DNA from: Capsaspora owczarzaki ATCC 30864
Taxonomy: Eukaryota; Opisthokonta; Filasterea
Assembly: GCF_000151315.2 (NCBI RefSeq)
Contig: NW_011887302.1
Coordinates: 1,040,913-1,104,912, forward strand
Direction of reading: 5' to 3'
DNA: 64,000 nucleotides
In this document: in pieces, positions 10,159 through 22,000 of the stretch
Numbering within the stretch: the first letter of the stretch is position 1
Layout of the letters: every line of letters starts with the position of its first letter
Position numbers and translations under genes: made by a program
Notes under the pieces: generated by a model
What the model saw: only the letters and a program-made list of their open reading frames with translations
The model's database searches: none
Told to the model about the DNA's origin: nothing

Positions 10159-12948
10159 ACGTGCCTGTAAGCTGTCGCGTTCGATCTGCAGCTCGTCCCG
10201 CTGATGTTGGGTCTGACCCAGTTGGGTTTGAAGCTGCGCAATCTCGGCCGTCCACTGATTGGACTGCTGCTGATGCTGCAGTGCCTCAGATTCCAAGCGG
10301 TGCAGCTCGGTCGACACGCGTTGCAGCTCGACTTCGCGCGCGTCCGCCGCCGATTTGCCCGCCTGAAGTTCGTCGATGGTCGTCTGCGCGCGATGCAGGC
10401 GCTCAACAAGGCCAGTTTGATCCTCTGCGCGTGATTGGTGCTGCTGGACGAGGGCATCGCGCGCTTGCAGCTCGGCAGTGAGGCGATGCAGCTCACTTTG
10501 GCGTTGGTCCGACAGGAGCTTGGCCGATTCGAGCTCGCGAATGGTTGCTCGGGCGGCCTGGAGGTCTTGGTCCAGATCGACCGTTTCGGCCTGGGCAGTC
10601 GCGAGCTGCCCTTCAATGCGGCGGACCAAGGCAGCGTGCTGAGTGCGCTCGTCCAGTTGCTTTGCCTCGTGCTCGCGGATGCCGTCTTGAGCCGAGCGCA
10701 GCTGCTGCTCGAGGGCGAGGATGCGCTGCTCCGTCTCGATGGAGGGCAGTCCACTTTGCGACACTTCCTGATCGAGCGACGGAGGGGGTGCCATTTCGCG
10801 AAGTTGCTGCAGCAGGTCGTCCTTTTCCTGCTCCAGCTTTCGGAAACTCGCCGCGTATTCGTCGAGATCAGTCTTGGCCTGGCTGAGCGAGTCCTGGAGC
10901 TCAGCCGTCTTCGCTTGCAGGTCCTTCACTTCCCGCGCATGCGCCTGCAAAAGGCGCTCGCGCTCCTGCAAGTCCGAGGCGTGCGCAGTCTGCGACTTTT
11001 CGACCGCTTCATGAGCCTGCGCGAGCTGGTCTTTCAAGACTTGCACCTCTTCGCTCAAGTCGTTCACCTTGTTCTGGTGTTTCATGGCCGCAGTTCGCTC
11101 CTGATCCAGCGTGTGCCGAAGCTGCTTTTCAGAGTCCTTCAAGGCACTGTTCCGCTGCAAAAGCTGCACCCGTTCGTGCTCGGCCGTGTGGAACTCTTGC
11201 TTCACTTTCAAGCACTCCTCAATGACGTTGCGTGCTGCGACCAGTTCCTTGCCGAGCTTTTCCACTTCCTGGGTGAGCTTTTGCTTGTCCGCCTGCAGCT
11301 GATCGACGTGCGCATCGCGCCGGTCGTTTTCTTGCTCCTCAAGCTGTTGCTTCCGGAGCTGGCTGTGGCTGACGTTTGGCTGCCAGTGCTGCGAAAGTGC
11401 CTCCCGTGTTGGCGACATGGGATTGGCCATAACGGTGGGCGACAGGTAGTGCGTGGGCTCGTCCGCGCGTGCCAGCAGGTTGACGCGAGCAGGGGTTGCC
11501 ATTGCGCTGCTGCTGCCCCATGGATGGGCGTGAGGAGTGTTGTTGTTCGAGACCCCTCCATGCGCGCCTTGTGCTGCTCCTTGCGGGGTTGCGTGAACGC
11601 GTGAGCTCGCGGGAGTCATCTGGATGAGTTGGGTGCGGCCCGTGGCTGGGGTGGCGGGTGGTGGAAGCGCCGCCGCTTCAATCGCCGCATCCGGGTTGGT
11701 GGTGTCGTCGTGATGATCATCATCATGCAGCGGTTCGTACAGGGGCGACGAGACCGCTGCCATATTTTCTTGATCGTACAGATGCAGATCTTCGGCTTCC
11801 TTCTGGTCTTCACGCGTCAAAAGCTCCATAAACTCGTTGACGCCCGTCAGGAAGGAATGCTCCGAGACGCGTCCAGTGTGTGTTGGGTCGAGGCAAGAAA
11901 TCAGAGAACTGACGGCTTCGGACGGAAGCTTGGCGGTCGATGTAAATTCATGAATGATCATTGCCGTCGGCACAGACTGAAGACGATCCGTCGGATGCAT
12001 TTCTCGGTGCTGGGCGAGCAGCTGGTGGAAGACATCGTCGACGGATGGGCTCGGGAGGACGCTTTCTGCGAGCTCGACGCTTGCCGTCGAATCGTCCAGC
12101 GACCTGGCATCCGTCCGATGAGCGTTTGGACTTGCGAGAATCAAACGCGAGTTGCGACGCGTGGCGCGCTCCTCGTCCCACTCGACGGCTTCGCCGGGTT
12201 CGGTGATGCTTTGGTCGAGCAAGGATCGGGCAATGATAGGATGTCGAGCGGTGCCACTTTGCTGCTTCAGGCCCCAGTTCTGATCATCATCATCGTCATC
12301 ATGACCGTGATCATCAACAACCTCGTCTTGGTCTGCGCCGACAGCAGCTGCAGTGGCGGCAGACGTCATCGGCTGTCCTCCGAGCTCGGCGTCCTGGAGC
12401 AGGAGGTCCGTCTCGCTCGTATCCTTGTGCATCGTTACATTGCCATCATCATCAGCGCCATCAGCATCGTCGGCTGCAGCAGTCGTAGCACTCGTCGTTG
12501 TGCGATGGCTTGAGACGCTCCAGCTGGATCGATTGAGATTCTCGTCTTCTTCCTCTTCCTCGTCCTCTTGGTCGCCGCGTTCGAGATCGTCGTCCTCGCG
12601 CAGAGGGGCGTCGGCAGACTCTTCCAGCGGCCACAAGTTGGCGCTGTTCCCAAAGCCAGCCTCGACCGCGCTCAGCATGATGGTTGAGTGCGACGTGGTC
12701 AGTGTGTCTGGCCGTTGTTGTTGGTGACTGACCGGATCAGCGGCCTCGTCGTCGTTGTTGCGTGCGGGCGTCGATGGGAAGAGTTCAAACTGCTGATTAC
12801 TGCTGTGATGAGGATTGTGCACAGAGTGCAGCAGCAGCAGCGATGTGGAGCGGAGCTGTTCTGGCGTCGCAGGCAGCGAAAAATTCAACGTCGCACTGTC
12901 CGAGCTCGTCAGCTCGAGATCGACATCGCTCCAGCCCTCACTCGCCAT
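9466..12948 (-). CDS. Tail-anchored coiled-coil protein with EF-hand-like segment (KASH5/LRMP-like layout)
   Basis: One uninterrupted 1160-aa frame starts at an ATG at 12948. The N-terminal ~330 residues are acidic and Ser/Thr/Asp-rich. Around residues 340-375 there is an EF-hand-like helix-loop-helix (CLDPTHTGRVSEHSF). From about residue 520 to 1070 the chain is almost continuous coiled coil (Gln/Glu/Leu heptads). One strong hydrophobic segment (about 1093-1113, LGLLLAFLVVILLVV) is followed by a 46-residue tail. This order of EF-like region, long coiled coil and C-terminal anchor is that of KASH5 and resembles LRMP/Jaw1. However, the tail ends HSRPS and lacks the usual KASH Pro-Pro-Pro-X end. 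A golgin-type or other ER tail-anchored tether is an equal possibility. The gene is real; its function is open. Confidence 0.6.
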
Positions 12949-13559
12949 CTCGTGTGACTGTTATTGAAGCAGGAAGATCGATGCGAATGCTGCGGAGTGT
13001 GAACGCGAGTGCGAGACCAAAAGTCAACGAAGAAGCAACGAAGACAGAAAAAAAAAAAAAAAAAAAAAGAAAAAAAAAACTGTTCTGATTTGAAACAAGT
13101 TGCACGAAACAAAGAAAAAAAGAAAAGTGAAACAAAAAGTGAAACAAACAGAAAACGATGGAACAAAGCAGAGGAAAATGATAACGCTGTTGACGAATTC
13201 AATTCAAAGTTCGTTCGATTGTGTGATGATCGAGTGAAAGGGGGAAGGGAGATGGTGGCAGTTGTGTTTCCCAACCGTTTCAGGATTGGAACAACCATCC
13301 ACGACATTGAGGCAATGTTATGAAGGGCTTTGGTTGAAAAGCTTGCGTTGTGCAATGCACACCATTGACAGTCGCTTTGGCGTGAGATTGGAGCCAATGC
13401 CATTGGGCTTTCAATCGGTCGCGTATTCCATAGCGCAACGGAAACCCTCGTTCAACGTCGGCTTGAGCAACAGCCTCAAAATAATAAATACCGTGTAATC
13501 GTACTAAAGAAACAATGACAAAGACAAGCTCGATCCACATCCGTCCAATAACTTTACAC
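12949..13559. other. Spacer between two minus-strand genes
   Basis: Nothing coding was seen. A long A run interrupted by G (about 13050-13078) on the + strand is a T tract in the sense direction of the 9466-12948 gene and probably lies in its leader or promoter. The rest holds the 3' UTR of the PDZD8-like gene. Confidence 0.6.
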
Positions 13560-16500
13560 TCACTGTCCGCTGAGCGTGCAGTTGGCGGGAGCTGCAGAGA
13601 TGCATCGTTTGTGGCAGTCAAACCCACATTCTAATCGCCAAAAACAATTCATTGGAATCTCGTGAGTGAGAGAGCACGAACACGAAAACAACGAGTAAAA
13701 AACACAACAAAAACAGCACCATGATGCTTCCACGACTTACGACTGCACTTTTGACCTTGCCAGACAAGACCTGCCAAAAATCCACCACAAACGTTGCAAA
13801 AGGTTGGCTTTGTGTATCGATTCGGCTGGAACTGATGATGAACACCAGTCAGTGGCGCGCGAGGCGACAGATTGAGTGCTGTGCCACCATTCACAGCAGA
13901 AGGCAAGCTAGCGTCGAGGTTTAGCTCGATGTCATCCACTGGAAAAAAAATCAACGAGTGAGACGCCAAATCATTCAGAAGAACGCATCGAGCGAAAAAA
14001 CACCGACAACGAACAAAAGCCCAAGCCTTACCCGAAGCACACGAGATCTCACTGTCATCAACCAGAAGGCGGCTTTCTTTCTGCTTGAGTTGAGCAATCT
14101 GGGCTCGCAGCTCTTCGGCTTGCTGTTGCATGGGAAAACAACCAAACACCACGACACAATGAGTTTGTTTTTTGTTGAAGCCCAGCCAATGTGTTCAAAA
14201 ACTACACCAACGCTTCAAAACAACAAAAAACAACAGCCAGTTACCTGATCTACTCGCTTGGAGGCAGGAGTCGGCTTGCTCTGGGCGAACGACATGCGTT
14301 CTTCTTCAACCACAACAAGCGCTTCGACGGCGCGTTCCAGCTCTGACCGTACCTCCTCGACACTGCGCTTGCTTGGAAAGGCCATGGCGTGGTCCTTGTC
14401 CTTGTCCAAGTCCATGAGAATGGGTGTCGCAGGGACGGAGCGCACAGACTTTTGGCCGTCCGTGTTCTGGCGCTCCAAACGCAGTTTTTGGGCGAGCATT
14501 GCATCCTCGTTGTCAACGTCATCCAGGTCTTCGAAATCGTCATGGTTTGCCAACGACAGACCACCTGCAGCGGCGGTCGCGCCTGAACCCATGGCAGACC
14601 TGACGGCACCGGCGGCTGTTGCGGGACTGAGTCCTGTTGGGGTAGTGGCAGCGTTGGACTGCTTGTCCTGCAGTGGCTGAAAGAACATTTCCAATGTTAA
14701 CGTGCCAGACACATGGTCGGATGGATGGCGCCCCCGGAGTGGCAGCGTTCGTTCGTGGATGACCTCTGGTTCCATCATGCTGCGCGGGTAAATGACCTGG
14801 CCGAGGAAGTCGTCCTTGCCGTAAGTGTCATGGTCGTACAAGATGATATGAACAAACAAGTCTTCCGAGGTGATGCGAATGGTGATGGTCTCATTCCACT
14901 GCGGATTTCGCGTTTGGTTGACAATAGCTGAGCGGTGCTCGGTCGCGCCGACCGTCAATACATAGTACGGGTCGGAAGAGCCGTTGATGTCTTGCGCGTA
15001 CACATTTGTGGCACCTTTGACGGTGATGGTCAGCGTGCCAATCACAGCGGCTGGCGGCCCGAGGTTGATGAGCTTGAACTTGGGCGCAACGATGGTGTCT
15101 TTGATGATCATTTCCAGCCGCTTTTTGATCATACGCGTGACTGCACTGGGCGGAGCCAGCACTGAGAACCGCAGCTTGACATCAAAGTCGACGATGGGCT
15201 GCTGGACGAAGGAGATGCGAATCACAGCATTGTTCCGAATCTCGAGCCGCAAGCAACCCTCAAACTGGACAACCGCCACTGAAAGGATGACGTTGACAAT
15301 GTAGTCGGAATGAATGACCAGTTTAGCACCGCCAGCGTACTTGAGCTGAAAGTCGACAATGAGATGTTCAGGCAGCACGGTTGCCGATGCTTCCGGCAGC
15401 GGGACGCCCAGAAGCGATGCCGAAGCCGCTTCGGCCGCGGCAGCCACCGTCCCAGAGCCTGAGACGAGCCGAGCGGATGCGATTTGTGGCAGAGCCGAGC
15501 CAAAGAGAAAGTCTCGAACTTGGAGGTTGGCAGCGATCGGGTGCCGTTTCGCCATCTCCTCGAACGCGTTGCTCAGCCCACTCACCACCTTGGACTGGAT
15601 GCTCTCCACACCAACATGCACAAAGACAAGCTGGTGCAGGAAGGTATTGAGCCACGAGCACGACTCGCTCACAGAGTGGAGGCTTGGTCGCGCGCTGCCG
15701 CCGTTCGAGTAGTCGACAAACAGGTAATCGTCGTCGCTGGTTGAGCGCGCTGCCGGAGTTTCGAGTGGGTCCGCGCCAGGCATTGGCTTGGCAGGATTTG
15801 GGTTTGCACCACTACCGGCAGTTGCTGCAGCAAACGTCGCTTGCGTTGAACCAATCGTGGTGCTGGTGCTTGTGATTGTCGATGTCGTTGCCGTGGATGC
15901 TGCGCTCACAATCGTTGCCATGCTCGGTGGAATTCCGCCATCTTGGACCAGCTGGTGCAGTGTCTGAGCCTGCACTTGCTCTTGCAGCAGCTGCGACTTG
16001 GCGCCTGGCAGCTTGAGCTTGCCCCGTAGCCACGACGCCGGGCCGGTCGAAGTGGTCGAGTTCGAATTTGGCGCGAGTGCTGCTGGAAGACCCGCGAGCA
16101 CCCCTGCGCTGCTTTGGACACTGGCAATGGACCCTTTGCGCGGCTGCGGCTGCTCTGTGATGGCAGAGAGCGATGCCCGTCGCCGCCTGTTCGGAGTTGG
16201 CTCTTGCGACTGAGACTGAGACTGTGACTGGGACTGAGACTGAGAGCCGGGCGGAGTGCTCGTCCCGCTCTTGGACACCTGCGTGTCGGACGAGGCTCCG
16301 GGCACGCTCAGCAGACCAGAGCCGAACACACTGCCAGCAGAAACGGCAGAAGCGACAGACACAGCGCCAGGGCTGGTTGTCGGCGGAGTGGACGTTGCCG
16401 AGAACGACAACGAGCTTGAAGTCGGCTCAGTCATCATCGCTTTGGGCAGCAGAGTCTGAGGAGGGCTCTCTGATAGTAGTGACAATGCTGGTGGTTGTGC

Positions 16501-16656
16501 GGGTGGCAGAGTCGGAGGGGCAGTCGACATGAGCCGCCACTGCTCGTTCAGATTGGCTGGCGGGAGGCGTCGCACCCGGTAGACGAGCGCGACAAGCAAG
16601 GCCTCGGCGACAAAGACCAAGGCAATGCCGAGCGCAAGGCCGTACTCGAACGTCAT
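13560..16656 (-). CDS. PDZD8-like SMP-C2-C1 lipid-transfer protein of membrane contact sites
   Basis: Four exons read leftward: 16656-14245, 14122-14032, 13938-13741 and 13630-13560, giving 923 aa with phases 0/1/1. Residues 1-30 hold an N-terminal membrane anchor. A long Ser/Thr/Ala-rich linker follows. An SMP lipid-transfer domain lies at about 330-527. A C2 domain (about 530-660) has apparent calcium ligands in DINGSSDPYY and DHDTYGKDD. Coiled coils follow. A complete C1 domain sits at the C-terminus with H-x12-C-x2-C-x13-C-x2-C-x4-H-x2-C-x7-C spacing, closed only when exons 3 and 4 are joined. SMP plus C2 plus C1 is the combination found in PDZD8, an ER protein at ER-late endosome/mitochondria contacts. 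No PDZ domain was seen. The C1 keeps Pro, Gly and Gln positions common in diacylglycerol-binding members, so lipid-regulated tethering is plausible. Confidence 0.85.
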
Positions 16657-16993
16657 TTGAGCGAGTGAGAGAGCGCTTGGAGGCTCGGGAGCTCAGGAGG
16701 GATGTGGGAAACGGAAATGGGTGTGGAACAATTCTCAGACAAGAACAAAATACTTGGTAGAAAAAGAAAAAAATATACAGACTGAGTTGATGATGGAACA
16801 AGAGTAATCTGAGCAACACAGACAGGAGGAACACACAACAGGAACACACAACAGGAACTCACAACAGAAACACGAACAACTAACAACAGTAACTCCAGAA
16901 CAGCAACATCATCATCATGCTCTCAAATGTTCGAGCAGCGCAAAGTAGTCACTACCAGCAAAATGCAAAGCACCATTGACGCGGGGAAGGCGT
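16657..16993. other. Spacer between SHFL-like and PDZD8-like genes
   Basis: This is 337 nt with short repeats of the form GGAACACACAACA near 16830-16870. No gene was seen. It should contain the 3' end of the SHFL-like transcript and the promoter of the PDZD8-like gene. Confidence 0.5.
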
Positions 16994-18172
16994 CTAGTCG
17001 TCACCATCGAAATCTTCGTAGTCGTGCGCGTTCATCAGATGGCGATACTTGTTGTAGTTCTCGTCGCTCAGCCAGTTACGTTCAGAACCAGGCGACGACG
17101 AGCAGCCAATCGAGCCAGGGGCGCTGACATGAGCTTTGGAGAATACATCACCACGACGTCTCAGTGGGCATTGGCCCTCGCCCCCACAAGCTGCACAAGA
17201 ATGCTTGTTATCCGACTTTCTTTGAGTCTCGTCGGTGTGACTGCGCATGCTCTGTCGAGGAAGCACCTTGTAGGGGTACTCATGATGGAGCATAACGCAC
17301 TTCCCACCAAAGCAAGGCTGAGAGACATTGCGAGCTGCTGGGCAGGACGTCCACTGGTGCTTGCACTTTGAGCAACGGAAAAAGCCCAGACCAACGGGTT
17401 CGGATCCAATGGGAATCGGGTCATATCGCGTGTTGCAACCTCTGCAGGGCGAGACCGGATTGATCGGGGCGCACTTTTTGTACCATAGCATGCTGCAGCC
17501 CTCGCAGCCAAACATGTAGAGTTGGTAGTGGGAGCGATCCTTGATGGCAACGTTTCTCTCCGTTAGCGGCTTTCGGCTTGCCTTTGACGACGCCACCGAT
17601 GAAACCGAGCTCGGAGCGGAGGGGCCATTGGGAGGCAGGCCGTTGCGCATTGCGCCAAAGTCGACCAGCGCTCCCTGCGGCGCGTCGCCCAGATCGAAAT
17701 CACCGGCAGCAGCCACTGGAGCATTGGCAGCAGCAAGAGCAGCCACTGGAGCACCGCCGCGGCGGCGTCGAGGCAAGCCTCTGCGCGGTTGAGCGGCTCC
17801 AGCCGAATCAGCCGGTCGGTTGTTGTTCTTCCTCCGGTTGGGGCCACCACCAGGCGGAGCAGCTGCAGCCACAAGAGCAACAACAGCTGGAGCAGCAGCA
17901 ACCGGAGCAGCAGCTTGAGCAGCCGCAGGGGCAGCTCGAGGGCGGCGTGAGGACTGAGATTGTTGGAGTACTCCAATGGGACCAGCAAGTCGATGAGCCG
18001 GAGCAGGGTTTGCCGGCTGAGGCTGAACGGCAGGGGCAGCAGCAGGGACAGCAGCAGCAGCAGCAGCACGAGGAGCACGAGGAGCACGAGGAGCAGGAGC
18101 AACAGCAACAGCAGGAGCAGCAGGAGCAGCAGCAGCGGGGCGAGGGTTGCGGGGCTTGGGAGCAGACAGCAT
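16994..18172 (-). CDS. Shiftless-family (SHFL / C19orf66, UPF0515) zinc-ribbon protein
   Basis: A single exon of 392 aa starts at the ATG at 18172. The first ~215 residues are Ala/Pro/Arg-rich and disordered. Residues about 220-340 match the core of vertebrate Shiftless: paired cysteines (GCEGC), a Trp, VSPCRGC followed by RYDPIP (human VSRCRKC and RYEPVP), GLGFFRCSKCKHQW (human GLAEFHCPKCRHNF), a PCFGG motif (human PCYGC), a VLP motif and a late HSC. The C-terminus is acidic, as in the human protein. Vertebrate SHFL is an interferon-induced RNA-binding protein that stops ribosomes during programmed -1 frameshifting. The same biochemical role here is only inferred. The N-terminal Ala/Pro extension differs from animal members. 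A more distant zinc-ribbon relative is possible but less likely, given the ordered match. Confidence 0.82.
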   Translation of the reverse strand: MLSAPKPRNPRPAAAAPAAPAVAVAPAPRAPRAPRAAAAAAVPAAAPAVQPQPANPAPAHRLAGPIGVLQQSQSSRRPRAAPAAAQAAAPVAAAPAVVALVAAAAPPGGGPNRRKNNNRPADSAGAAQPRRGLPRRRRGGAPVAALAAANAPVAAAGDFDLGDAPQGALVDFGAMRNGLPPNGPSAPSSVSSVASSKASRKPLTERNVAIKDRSHYQLYMFGCEGCSMLWYKKCAPINPVSPCRGCNTRYDPIPIGSEPVGLGFFRCSKCKHQWTSCPAARNVSQPCFGGKCVMLHHEYPYKVLPRQSMRSHTDETQRKSDNKHSCAACGGEGQCPLRRRGDVFSKAHVSAPGSIGCSSSPGSERNWLSDENYNKYRHLMNAHDYEDFDGDD

Positions 18173-19004
18173 GTTTGGAGGATTTCAAAACAAAAAGACT
18201 GAGACGCTTTCCCAAAACGAGCACTGTGAGCGATCTGACTGTTGCCAAGCATTGGATTGGGAAGACGACGCAGAGGTAGTGGGGACGGGGAGTGTTACAG
18301 AGCATTTGAGAGAGGAAGTGGAGGTGGAGGGGGGGGGGGAAGCATGGAAGAAGGAAGGGAGAGCAAGAGAGGACGAAGCGAATTGGAAACACTGAGCGAT
18401 GATGACGTGCTGATCAATCAACCGTACAGCTAATGGGCGGTCCCACGGTGACGCATGAAAATGCAGCTGAGCGTGACGTGTTCGTGGTGTGGGAAGCGAG
18501 TCATCCCAAATCTCATGCAGAGTGAGGGAAGCAGTGCCGACTCTCAACTGTGGTGGATTCGCTCAACTGTGGTTGTGCCTCGTGCGTGAGAACGGCAAAT
18601 CCTGAGCCGCGCGACCAAAATGGAGAATCAACCCCCCGCTTCATAGATGAGCGTTGCTGGCTGTTGCCAGTGGACCTGATGTGAAAGAGCTCAGCAGCGG
18701 CGGGTCATGGGAGTACAGTGCATTTGGCGTACAATTTTCGCATTGGAGTAGAGTATGACCAAGTCACCAAACAACTCTCAACCGCAGGTAAACACGACAA
18801 AAAGCCAAAAAGAAGAAACACCCTCCATCGCCACTCCGTCCTCCTGACCTTCTCAGACCACGTCAACCAACCACACCTTCCAACCAGTCCTCAACTTTTG
18901 AGCTCCTCACACACACACACACACAATTGACACCCCGCTCCCTCATACTAGCAAAACCACTCCTCCCGTTTTTGCCCTAATTCCCCCCCCCCTCCTCCAC
19001 CGCC
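18173..19004. other. Divergent intergenic region, SHFL-like / WDR20
   Basis: This is 832 nt between two divergently transcribed genes and holds no gene that I can see. A short CA repeat lies at about 18909-18925 and a C run at about 18985-18992, just before the WDR20 start. It probably contains both promoters. Confidence 0.6.
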
Positions 19005-22000
19005 ATGAATTGGATTACGGGTGGATTGTCGCCGTTCGTCGCTGCGACGGGTGCGAATGCGTCGGCGTCGGGGCTCTCGAGCTCGTTCCCAAGCGCCCAC
19101 CAGGCTCCGTTCGTCCGAGCACCCGGCAGTGCGAATAGTAGTGGTGGTAGTAGTGGTAGTAATGGTGCTGGCGACGCGCGAACGCAGGCCCAGCAGCAGC
19201 AGCACGACGAACTCCGACCGGGCCAGCCAGCCAACAACGACAGCTACCACTTTGACCAGCCGCTGCTGTCATCGACGGCCACGCGGACTGCCGCTGCCCA
19301 CTCGGCTGGCCATGGGCGCGTTCTAGCATCGTCGCAGAATGGCAGTGATACCGGAGGCGGAGGGTCGGCTCGATTCGCGGGCGGCTCGTCATCGCACGTC
19401 ATCCACTCCGTCCAGGAGCCGCCGCCGCCTGCGCCGTCGTGCTTGGTTCCAGGCACAAACATTCATGCAAGCGCATTCCCAGAGCTGAAAGCACACTTCC
19501 GAACGCCCGAAGGCAAGTACGTCTACCACGAACCAGCCGTGTACATGCTGCACTCGGGCAGATTGGTGCACCTGGCAAAGTGGTGCCCAGTTCGCACGTC
19601 CATCCTCGAGGCACGACCAAGCAGCGGCGGCAACAGTGCCAAATCCAAGAAATTTGCCTCCCCTCACATTCTCCCGCCGCTGGAACGGGCCGAGTCGCGC
19701 GATCTTGTCGATGGCAGCGGTCAAGACGAGGATGTCGCGCTGGTCGACGATCGGCCCAAATTTAAGGCCACAAGCGAGGCTACACACTCGAGCACAGCGT
19801 CGGATGATGGCCGACCAGCAGCAGATGGTGCAACCAGCCACGGCAACGACAACGGCAAAGGCAATGTCGAGCGCAGGGTCAGTGCCGGCGACGACGACTA
19901 CTCTGCTGGTCCAAAATTTGGCTCGAACAGTCCGCAGCGGCAGCGGCACTCTGCCGAATCTGCAGCCAAGGGCTTCCAGCAGTCGCCACCCGCACGCACG
20001 GCAAGCGTTCCGACGCTCGGGTCGAATGCCGAGGGCGATTCAGCAACGATGCCTCCAAAGAAAAAGCAATGGTCCCTCACCAACCTTGTCAAGGGAACCG
20101 TCAAAGCGCTGACGCCGCGTTCGTCCAAGCCCGAAAAGCCCCCAGAGGGGTTCAAGTCTAGCGTGCGCCCATACCCGCTTTCTGAGGGTTGCATTGTTTA
20201 CAATATTGGTCGTCACCTGTACTACCACGAGTTCCACGGCCCTCAAACCGTAACGTTGCGCTTCCCATTTTTGCTTTTCGTGTTGCCAAGCATGGAAGTG
20301 AGCGGACGAGTAGGTGCGTTATTCATTTTGGTTGCTGACTATCGAGATGCTGGGGGTTTGCCATCTCCGTTTTGCTTTTGCCCTTTGTCAGGTTGCAACA
20401 TTTAGCGCACCGGTTGAGCACGATGACTTTATGGACTGCTTTCCGACCGGGCACGACTTTAATCGATTGAGTGAATCCATTCAGCTGGCAGTCTGCCTTT
20501 CCTCCGGCTCTGTTCTTGTCAAAGGTCAAGCGCCGTCAAAACCATTGTACATGAACAAGGAGGTAACACGGCTTATTCGCTTCCTTTTTTGTTGTTTGGG
20601 TTGTTGGAACTGACACCATTTTGTCATTCATTCCTACATCTTTTAGGGCATCATCACGACGACCAAAGCCACGTTTGTAAAATGGGTGCCTGGGTGCGAC
20701 ACCTTGATGGTCACTGCGTACGCGGACGGTCGCCTGCTCGTGTACGACATGCGGTACCCGGATCCATCCCCGGTGCCATCGGCCGGACAAGCTCCGCCGA
20801 AAGACGCTCCGGCAGTGTGAGTCCTTCAAGCAAGCCATGCACAACGACTTAACTCTTGTCGTGGCTGACTGACATTTGTTGGTTTTTGTCTGCAGAGTCG
20901 TGCCTATTTACAGGGACGACGTGTATCCCGAATATGTTGTCTCCACCAATTCTGCAGCCGTCAATCCTCGGTCGATCTGGACTGTATCCAAGAAGCCCAT
21001 CACAGGTTTGTGACCTGAGAGAAACTCGCCGTGCTGCTTTTGTCCGATTGTTTTGCAAACTGATTGCGATTTGTTTGGTTTTTGTCAGAGTTTGCTTTTT
21101 CTCCCAATTTCAGGAACTTGGCAGTGGTTTCCGGGGACGGAAAACTACGCGTGTTTGATTTTCAAACCCACGAGTGCGTCTGCGGAATATTGCTCTGTTG
21201 CTTTGTTTCTTGGCCCCTCTCTCCGGTCTCACCAAGCGGGTTTCGTTTGCTTGTAGACTCCTCATGACTGGCTCGTCGTACTTTGGAGGTTTGCTCACCG
21301 TTAGCTGGAGCGACGACGGAAAGCTGCTGCTTGTAGGCCATTTGGGATTTTGCGTGTCATCGATGCATGCTTCCAAGCACGACACAACGCTCACTTGCAA
21401 ACCCATTCATTTGCTTGATTTTCGTCTCCTTGCAGACTGGAGGAGAGGACGATCAAGTCTCGCTATGGTCGTTTGATCACCGCCAATTGCTCGCACGAGG
21501 CGAAGCCCACAAATCTTGGGTAAACGGTCACATGCATGGTTTCCTGTGTTGCCGTTTCAATAGGGGTTGGGGGTCGCAGTTTGTGTTCACCGTCGCGCCA
21601 TTCTCATTTCTGTTTTTGCAATCCAACAATCCAGGTTTCGTGCGTCGCATTCGATGCCTTCACCAGCGACAAACAGACCTACCGCTTTGGCTCTGTCGGC
21701 CAAGACACGCGTCTGCTTCTATGGGAATTTACCATGCCAATAAATCTTCGCCAGCAGGGCACGACGGCTGGTCACAGCAAGAACGCCGAGACAAGTGTTG
21801 ATGCCGCGGCCACCAAACCTACTTCGGTCGCCGTTCTCACGCCCATCGTGTCCCAAAAGATTCACTACGAGCCATTGTGCAGCCTTGTCTTCCTACGGGA
21901 CCTTGTCGTCACTTCTTGTCAGGGCGGCATGACCAAGTTGTGGCTTCGTCCGCATGTTGTGGTAAGATTGGAGTCCCTTTGTTTTGGTCTTGTTTGCCCG

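Noticed and set aside
10435-11604. 389-codon open frame on the + strand
   Set aside because: It is antisense to the coiled-coil part of the 9466-12948 gene. Leu/Arg-rich composition is what the complement of Gln/Glu heptads gives.
17578-18279. Long Gln/Glu-rich open frame on the + strand
   Set aside because: It is the antisense reading of the Ala/Pro-rich N-terminus of the SHFL-like gene. The opposite strand carries the conserved zinc core, so this is a shadow.
20250-20391. Alternative donor sites within WDR20 intron 1 (after SME or SGR)
   Set aside because: They keep the frame but insert 13-20 hydrophobic residues. The donor at 20250 gives a gap-free match to WDR20.
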